Shown here piece by piece: positions 58,818 through 64,000 of a stretch of DNA of 64,000 nt. The stretch is from Planctomycetia bacterium (lineage in GTDB: Bacteria > Planctomycetota > Phycisphaerae > UBA1845 > Fen-1342): the NCBI GenBank assembly GCA_015709575.1, contig CP054190.1, forward strand, positions 3,470,616 to 3,534,615, in the 5' to 3' direction. Position 1 is the first letter of the stretch; every line of letters starts with the position of its first letter. A program made the position numbers and the translations under genes. The notes under the pieces are model-generated. The model saw nothing but the letters and a program-made list of their open reading frames with translations, ran no database searches and had not been told where the DNA came from.

Positions 58818-59640
58818 TTCGGCCTTCGCCCGGCAGGGCGCGCGGTCGTTGCCAGACGCTTCAGCGTCTGGACCGCATCGCCCCATCTCCATTCCGTAAC
58901 TTTCTCCTGCTCGCCCAGCGGGCGAACGAGCCCACCCGCCCCGCGGTGATTTTTAGAATCGGCGCGCCGCTCTCGAATTGTCTCACTGCTCTTGAGCAGT
59001 CCCGAGCTTCCGCATGCTTACGCGGAGTACCGCGAAAGCATGCCACCCCCCGCGGTTACAGAGTCGGCGCGCCGCTCCCAGATTGTCTCAACTGCTCCTG
59101 ATCCGTGCACCTCGCTGACCGCGTGCTCGCCTTGTGCTTGTGCCATCACCCTTGAGCAGCGCCCTTCGCCAAGCACGTTCTCGCCCTGTGCCACTGCCGT
59201 GCGAAATCCTCTCATAAGCAGTGCGCTCGCAGCTTCGGCCCCGCAGGATGACCGGCCGCCGGAACGACCGCCATGCCGCGAAAAACCTCACGATCTGCCC
59301 GCTCGCAATTTCGGCCCCGCAGGGGCCGCGGGTTGTAGCCACGGGTGGAGTCGCCGCGCAGCGGCGACGAAACCCGTGGACGCAAGTTAACGAAGATTCA
59401 AGCCCCGGAGGGGCGCAGGAAGCGCGCCGCTTCAAAAACCACCCTCGGCACCCCGCCAACCTCAGTTGTGCCCGCCCGCTCACCCGGCCGTCGTCCGTAA
59501 AAACCCACCGATTCGCGACCGCGTTGTCCCGCAGGCCGATTTCCTCATCCCGCCGCCGGCCCCGCCACCTTTCCGCCGGATTCGCGTACAACTCGCTGCT
59601 GCCGCGACGCGCAACTCCGCGGCCTGGGATGCCCATGTAG
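58818..59640. repeat. Intergenic palindrome cluster
   Basis: No gene is supported. It contains a CCAGACGC-TTCA-GCGTCTGG hairpin (58852-58871), CTGCTCTTGAGCAG (58986-58999), a GCATGCTT palindrome (59012-59043) and a CCACGGGT hairpin (59336-59379). Confidence 0.7.
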
Positions 59641-61734
59641 ATGGTCCGACGACCTGCGTCCAATTCGCGCCGCGCCCCGGCGCTGCTGCTGCTGCTGATC
59701 GCTGCGGCCGGCGCCAGCGCAACCCGCGCCGCGGCCCAGCCGGCCGCCTCGCTCGCGCGGCATGTGCCGGCCGACGTCACGCTTTTCGTCGAGCTGGGCG
59801 GCGATGCCGACCTGCTGATCCCACTCACCGACGCGCACGTCTGGTCCACGCTGGCCGAGCTGGCCGGCCAGCCCGCCAGCGCCGACGACGCCGCCGAGTG
59901 GCGCCGCCGCGTCAATCACACGCTCCTCATGGAGCCGGACGAGGCCATCCGCCTGCTCTTCTCGCGCGGTGTGGCCTTCATCGCCGGCGACGGGCCAGCC
60001 CCCGAATCCGCCCTGCTCTGCCGCCTCGCACCCGGCACGACGCTGCTCGAATTAGCCACGCGCTGGCAGGCCCGCCCGATCCCCTTCGCTGACAAGGCCG
60101 CCGTCTACCAGTTGCGCAACGGCATCGGCCTGGGCGCTTTCGACGATCGCATGATCTTCGGCGACCCCGGCCCCGAGTCCACGCTCTTCCCCGCTCTGCT
60201 GCGCAGCATCGCCGATGAGCCGGTCGAATCGCTCGCCGACGACGAGCAGTATCGATCCTTGCTGCGCCGCGTGCCCGACCGACCCGACGGCGTGCTCTTC
60301 ACGCGCCTCGCCCCCCGCCCAGCGCCGCGTGCCGACACCCAATCGACGACCACCGCCCCGGCCGAGGTGCGCACCGCCGCGGCCATTCCGCCCCGGCCGC
60401 TGCCCGCCCTGCGGGGCGTCACCGATCTGCCCGGCCCCTTCCGCGGCTCGACCTCGGTGCTGCTGGCCCTTCATCGCAAGGCCGAAATCCTGCAATTCAC
60501 CGCCGTCGGCGATGCCCCCGCGCAGCCCCGCCGCGAGGATGACGCCGACGCCGCCCGCCTCATCGAGCGCCTGCCCGAGCGCACCCTGCTGGCCTGGGGC
60601 GGCGTACTGGATCACACCGCCCTGCTCCGCGCCGCCGACTCGCTTCCGGCCCAGAACCTGATTCGCGTCGCCGTCGGAACGCAGGCGCAGCCGCTGGGCC
60701 GCCTCACCGCCGCCCTCACCGGCTCAACCGCCGTCGCCATCGGCACCGTTCCGGCCCGCGATGGCGCTCCGGCGCCGGCCCTGCCGGCCGCCGCCGTCCT
60801 GCTGCGCGCCCGCGACGCCCAGGCCGCCGAGGACGAGTTGACGCGCTTCCTGCAATCGCTGGTGTCGGTCTACAACCTGCTCTCTCTGCGGGCCGGCCTG
60901 CCGCTGCTGGAGGCTTCCTCCGATCTCACCATCGCCGGCAGCGCCGCACACGCGATTGATTTCACCCCACTGGCGCAATCCACGCTGGGCGAAGCCTACG
61001 GCCGCATCGAGCTGACCTGGGCGCGCGACGACGACGTGCTGATCGTCGCCTCCCATGCCGACTGGCTGCGGCAGATTCTCGAAGCCCGCAAGGGCCGCCG
61101 TGCCGACCTCTCGCGCGTTACGCGCCTCGGCCAGCGCCCGCCCTCACCCGCGTCGGAGACCCTCATTGTCGCGCACCTCGGCCCGATCGCCGACCTGTGC
61201 GCCGACTGGCTCACCCACTTCGAGCAGGCCCAGCCGCAGGTGCTGCGAGAGGACTACTGGCGCATCCGCCAGCCCGGCCCGCCCCGCCTCGGCATCAACG
61301 TCGCGCAGCCGCCCGAGCAGCGCCGGCTCGAAGTCGTGTCGCTCGAGCGCGGCGCAGCCGCCGCAGGTCTTGTCCGTCCCGGCGATTGGATCGTCGGCGC
61401 CGAGGGTCGCCGCTTCTCCACCGCCCAGCCCGTCGCCGAGTTCCGCGAAGCCATCACCCAGCGTCGCAACTCGCGCCGCGTCGAGCTGCTGGTCGAGCGC
61501 AGCGGCGTCATGACCCCCGTCTCCATCCACGTTGAATTCCTGGATCCCGTCTCGGTGCTGCGTCGCCTGCGGGCGCTCGGCACCATCGCCCAGCGCGTTG
61601 TCTATCACGACGATCGCCCCGATGGCGCTGGCCCGCGCGGCTTCCTCACCGTCGAGCTGCGCGCCAGTCGCGCCCGGCTCTTCTCATTCCAGGAACCCCC
61701 CGCCGTCGTGCCCGCCGCCCCCGACGACCGTTAA
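59641..61734 (+). CDS. Secreted PDZ-containing hypothetical protein, 697 aa
   Basis: An exported protein (signal ALLLLLIAAAGASATRAAAQ) whose body (VPADVTLFVELGGDADLLIP and related segments) is alanine-rich and unassigned, but the region near residues 535-620 is PDZ-like: LGINVAQPPEQRRLEVVSLE, GLVRPGDWIVGAEGR, RVELLVERSG. No catalytic Ser protease or zinc motif was found, so it may be a binding or chaperone-like factor. It is convergent with ctaA. Confidence 0.6.
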   Translation: MVRRPASNSRRAPALLLLLIAAAGASATRAAAQPAASLARHVPADVTLFVELGGDADLLIPLTDAHVWSTLAELAGQPASADDAAEWRRRVNHTLLMEPDEAIRLLFSRGVAFIAGDGPAPESALLCRLAPGTTLLELATRWQARPIPFADKAAVYQLRNGIGLGAFDDRMIFGDPGPESTLFPALLRSIADEPVESLADDEQYRSLLRRVPDRPDGVLFTRLAPRPAPRADTQSTTTAPAEVRTAAAIPPRPLPALRGVTDLPGPFRGSTSVLLALHRKAEILQFTAVGDAPAQPRREDDADAARLIERLPERTLLAWGGVLDHTALLRAADSLPAQNLIRVAVGTQAQPLGRLTAALTGSTAVAIGTVPARDGAPAPALPAAAVLLRARDAQAAEDELTRFLQSLVSVYNLLSLRAGLPLLEASSDLTIAGSAAHAIDFTPLAQSTLGEAYGRIELTWARDDDVLIVASHADWLRQILEARKGRRADLSRVTRLGQRPPSPASETLIVAHLGPIADLCADWLTHFEQAQPQVLREDYWRIRQPGPPRLGINVAQPPEQRRLEVVSLERGAAAAGLVRPGDWIVGAEGRRFSTAQPVAEFREAITQRRNSRRVELLVERSGVMTPVSIHVEFLDPVSVLRRLRALGTIAQRVVYHDDRPDGAGPRGFLTVELRASRARLFSFQEPPAVVPAAPDDR

Positions 61735-61842
61735 CGCACATCACGTTCGCGCCGGTCGAACGCTGTGCCGCGTATCGTCCGCGAGTTGCCCGCACCCGCG
61801 CAACCGCGTCGTCCCTTCAACGGCTGCTGCTCCACACAGTGG

Positions 61843-63219
61843 CTACGACCGAACCGCCGCTCCCGCCTCCGTGCGAACCACATCCGCCTCGACAAACGTC
61901 ACCCGCCGATGCCACAGCGCCAGCGTCGCCGCCACCGCCAGCACGATCGCCCCCATCGTCTGGTGCGCCGTCGTCACCGCCACCGATACCGGCGTCGGCG
62001 CCTGCGGCACGCTGTTGTCTCCCACCACCAGGAACGCCCCCACCCCCATCAGCACCTGCACCACGATCAGCACCGTCAGCCAGCCGCCCAGCGCCGCAAC
62101 CGGCGGGTGATTCTCGTACGCCAGCCACGCCCGCAACCCATACGCCGCCGCCAGCAATCCCGACAGCACACCCAGCAGCAGGTGCAGGTTGAAGTCCACG
62201 TGCAGGTGTCGCAGCCGCGCACCCAGAGTAATCTGCGCCAGCAGCAGACCCGACACCCAGATTCCCGCCGATCGCTCAAAGCCGCCGGCACGAAACGCCG
62301 GCGGCGGCGCCACCCGCCAGCGCGGCGAAAGCGCCGCGTGCAGCAGCAGCAGCCCCGCGAAAAACCCCTGCGCCAGCACCCCGTGAAACGCCGCCAGCGT
62401 CGGGCTGTTGTCCACCACCCGCCGCCCGCCCAGCACCCCCTGCACGATCACCGCCGCCAGCAGCGCCACCGCCCCGACCCGCACCCACCCCCGACGATCC
62501 GTGCACACCACATACGCCGCCAGTGTCAGCGTCGTCAGCCCGACCAGCGACCCGAGCAGCCGGTGCGAGTGCTCGAAGTACACGCCGCCGGTCATGTGCG
62601 CCAGCGGGTACAGGAACATGTTGTAGCCAAACGTCCCCGGCCAATCCGGGACCGCCATCCCCACCTCCAGCCCTGTCACAATCCCGCCCGCCACCAGCAG
62701 CAGCGCCGTCGCGCTGACCGTCACCAGCGCCAGCCGCCCCGCCCACGGCGACACGGCCGGGGTCTGTCGCGCGTAAGAAATTCCCGCCCCGATCGGCGTC
62801 GCCTCCGCCGGCACGCTCCCATCCACGGTCGGCGCCCGTGTGATCACGCCGTCCGCCAGTTTCGCCCCAACGACGACCAGCAGCGCGCACAACGCAAACC
62901 ACCCCGGCACCGCCCACGCCGCCGTCGCCACCAGCGCCCGCGTCTCATCGCGCGACAGCACGCTACCAAGAATCAACAGGTTCAGCGCCCCCACCAGCAG
63001 TCCCACCCACACGCGGTCGCGCATTCCATGCGGCCCGATCCGGGCGCACATCGCCGCCCCGCCGATCATCACCGCCAGCAGCGTGAAGAACAGCGCCCAG
63101 TTCGGCATCCCCGCCGTTCGAGCGGCATACCCGGCCGCCCACATCGCCACCGTCGTCCCAAACCCCAGCGCCAGCACCGCCCCGACCCGCTCCGTTTTCG
63201 TTCCGGCCAACCCGCTCAT
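61843..63219 (-). CDS. ctaA: Heme A synthase (CtaA/COX15) with extended N-terminus
   Basis: A 458-residue polytopic membrane protein of the COX15/CtaA family, which oxidises heme O to heme A for cytochrome oxidase. It shows GLEVGMAVPDWPGTFGYNMF, YFEHSHRLLGSLVG and HLHVDFNLHLLLGVLSG, with paired His in helices as heme ligands, and TAHQTMGAIVLA. About 130 extra N-terminal residues form additional helices before the canonical start. It is divergently oriented to ctaB. Confidence 0.88.
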   Translation of the reverse strand: MSGLAGTKTERVGAVLALGFGTTVAMWAAGYAARTAGMPNWALFFTLLAVMIGGAAMCARIGPHGMRDRVWVGLLVGALNLLILGSVLSRDETRALVATAAWAVPGWFALCALLVVVGAKLADGVITRAPTVDGSVPAEATPIGAGISYARQTPAVSPWAGRLALVTVSATALLLVAGGIVTGLEVGMAVPDWPGTFGYNMFLYPLAHMTGGVYFEHSHRLLGSLVGLTTLTLAAYVVCTDRRGWVRVGAVALLAAVIVQGVLGGRRVVDNSPTLAAFHGVLAQGFFAGLLLLHAALSPRWRVAPPPAFRAGGFERSAGIWVSGLLLAQITLGARLRHLHVDFNLHLLLGVLSGLLAAAYGLRAWLAYENHPPVAALGGWLTVLIVVQVLMGVGAFLVVGDNSVPQAPTPVSVAVTTAHQTMGAIVLAVAATLALWHRRVTFVEADVVRTEAGAAVRS

Positions 63220-63247
63220 CCTGGCGTTCTCCCGTCGCGGACCCGCG

Positions 63248-63277
63248 ATTCCGGCAGCGGCGTTCCGCAGATATAAT
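63248..63277 (+). promoter_or_regulatory. Candidate promoter of ctaB
   Basis: TATAAT at 63272-63277, 43 bases upstream of the ctaB ATG, with a weak ATTCCG at 63248-63253 in place of -35, spaced 18 bases. Confidence 0.42.
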
Positions 63278-63319
63278 GGTATGTTCCGCCCGCTGTTTGT
63301 GGGCGTTTCGTGAGTGGGA

Positions 63320-64000
63320 ATGTCGGAGTCCACCGGCCTCATGCAACCCGCGCCGCTCGCCGCTCCATCGACCGCTTCCGACCGCGCCGCCGACCCGCTG
63401 GGGCTGCTCAGCGCCTACATCGAGTTGTCCAAGGCTCGGCTCAGCGCCCTCGTGCTGGCCACCACCGCCGTCGGCTTCGTCCTCGGCACGCAGATGAACA
63501 CCCCCCGCGCCTGGGCGCTGCTCTTCTGGACGCTCGTCGGCACCGCCCTCTGCGCCTTCGGCGCAAATGCGATGAACCAGTGGATCGAGCACGCCCGCGA
63601 CGCGCGGATGGAGCGAACCCGCGGCCGTCCGCTGCCTGCCGGCCTGCTCTCCCGCCCACACGCCCTCACCTTCGCCCTGCTCACGGCGATTGGCGGGCCG
63701 CTGCTGCTCGCATGGCAGACCAACCTGCTCACCGCCATGCTCGGCCTGCTCACCACGCTGCTCTACGTGGCCGCCTATACGCCGCTCAAACCGCTCACGC
63801 CGCTCAACACCGTCGTCGGAGCCGTCTGCGGGGCCATCCCGCCGATGATGGGCTGGACCGCCGCCACCGGCGAACTGGCGCTGCCCGCGTGGATACTCGG
63901 CGGCCTGCTTTTCCTTTGGCAGATCCCCCACGCACTGGCGCTGTCGTGGCTCTACCGCGACGACTACGAGCGCGGCGGATTCCGCATGCTGCCGATCATC
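63320..64000 (+). CDS. ctaB: Protoheme IX farnesyltransferase CtaB/CyoE (partial, 3' end outside window)
   Basis: 227 codons are visible and the frame is open at the right edge. It is a UbiA-family prenyltransferase that makes heme O from heme B. YIELSKARLSALVLATTAVG, the polyprenyl-binding NAMNQWIEHARDARMERTRG then RPLPAG, and YAAYTPLKPLTPLN-like region with LFLWQIPHALALSWLYRDDY are clear. It is transcribed divergently from ctaA. Confidence 0.93.
   Translation, partial: MSESTGLMQPAPLAAPSTASDRAADPLGLLSAYIELSKARLSALVLATTAVGFVLGTQMNTPRAWALLFWTLVGTALCAFGANAMNQWIEHARDARMERTRGRPLPAGLLSRPHALTFALLTAIGGPLLLAWQTNLLTAMLGLLTTLLYVAAYTPLKPLTPLNTVVGAVCGAIPPMMGWTAATGELALPAWILGGLLFLWQIPHALALSWLYRDDYERGGFRMLPII

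Overview
The window is 64 kb of very GC-rich bacterial DNA with densely packed genes. The content points to a planctomycete, probably near the Phycisphaerae. Supporting signs are secreted proteins ending in a dockerin-like NNFDIDPFV block, a PEP-CTERM protein, an H-X9-DG pseudopilin-like protein, a DUF1570 protein, a Tat-exported Gfo/Idh/MocA oxidoreductase and a DUF255 thioredoxin-fold protein. The assignment comes from gene content only. No rRNA or tRNA gene was found.

Layout. 1-2.9 kb: a partial membrane protein and a DUF255 lipoprotein. 2.9-8.7 kb (minus): an operon with overlapping stops and starts encoding a sugar-binding-like secreted protein, an Agl23-type membrane protein, ApbE, a family 2 glycosyltransferase and an LD-carboxypeptidase. 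8.8-12.1 kb: dus, ribH-nusB, and rpsL-rpsG without fusA or tuf. 12.4-17.9 kb (minus): an envelope locus with two tiny lipoproteins, a TPR/beta-barrel outer-membrane protein and secreted proteins of unknown role. 18.3-20.2 kb: a tyrosine phosphatase and a charged secreted protein. 20.3-24.1 kb: a promoter, a cobalamin riboswitch and a three-gene operon for a PEP-CTERM surface protein, a beta-propeller with a dockerin-like tail, and a pseudopilin. 24.2-38.3 kb: plsY, a MazG-like protein, a DUF1570 peptidase, a SEC-C protein, an oxidoreductase, dprA with a repeat linker, an OppD-like ATPase, a metzincin-like protease and a phosphotransferase. 38.8-42.1 kb: a MIT-like/AAA ATPase resembling VPS4 and a SpoIIE-type phosphatase. 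43.1-50.5 kb (minus): a compact Mu-like head module (portal, acetyltransferase, protease, decoration protein, capsid, gp36-like and small membrane proteins) with no visible terminase, tail or integration genes. 51-58.7 kb: a membrane protein, a double-ACT protein, alaS, an M32 carboxypeptidase and an ECF sigma/anti-sigma pair. 59.6-64 kb: a PDZ-like secreted protein, ctaA, and divergent ctaB cut by the window end.

Spaces between genes are rich in repeats: dispersed palindromes in several families, a possible MITE, and tandem arrays of 21, 23, 24, 65 and about 298 bp. In two palindrome families the arms differ between copies but stay complementary, so the hairpin itself appears conserved.

Most notable: the riboswitch-controlled surface operon (candidate corrinoid capture), the terminase-less head module with an embedded acetyltransferase, the covarying hairpin families and the VPS4-like ATPase.
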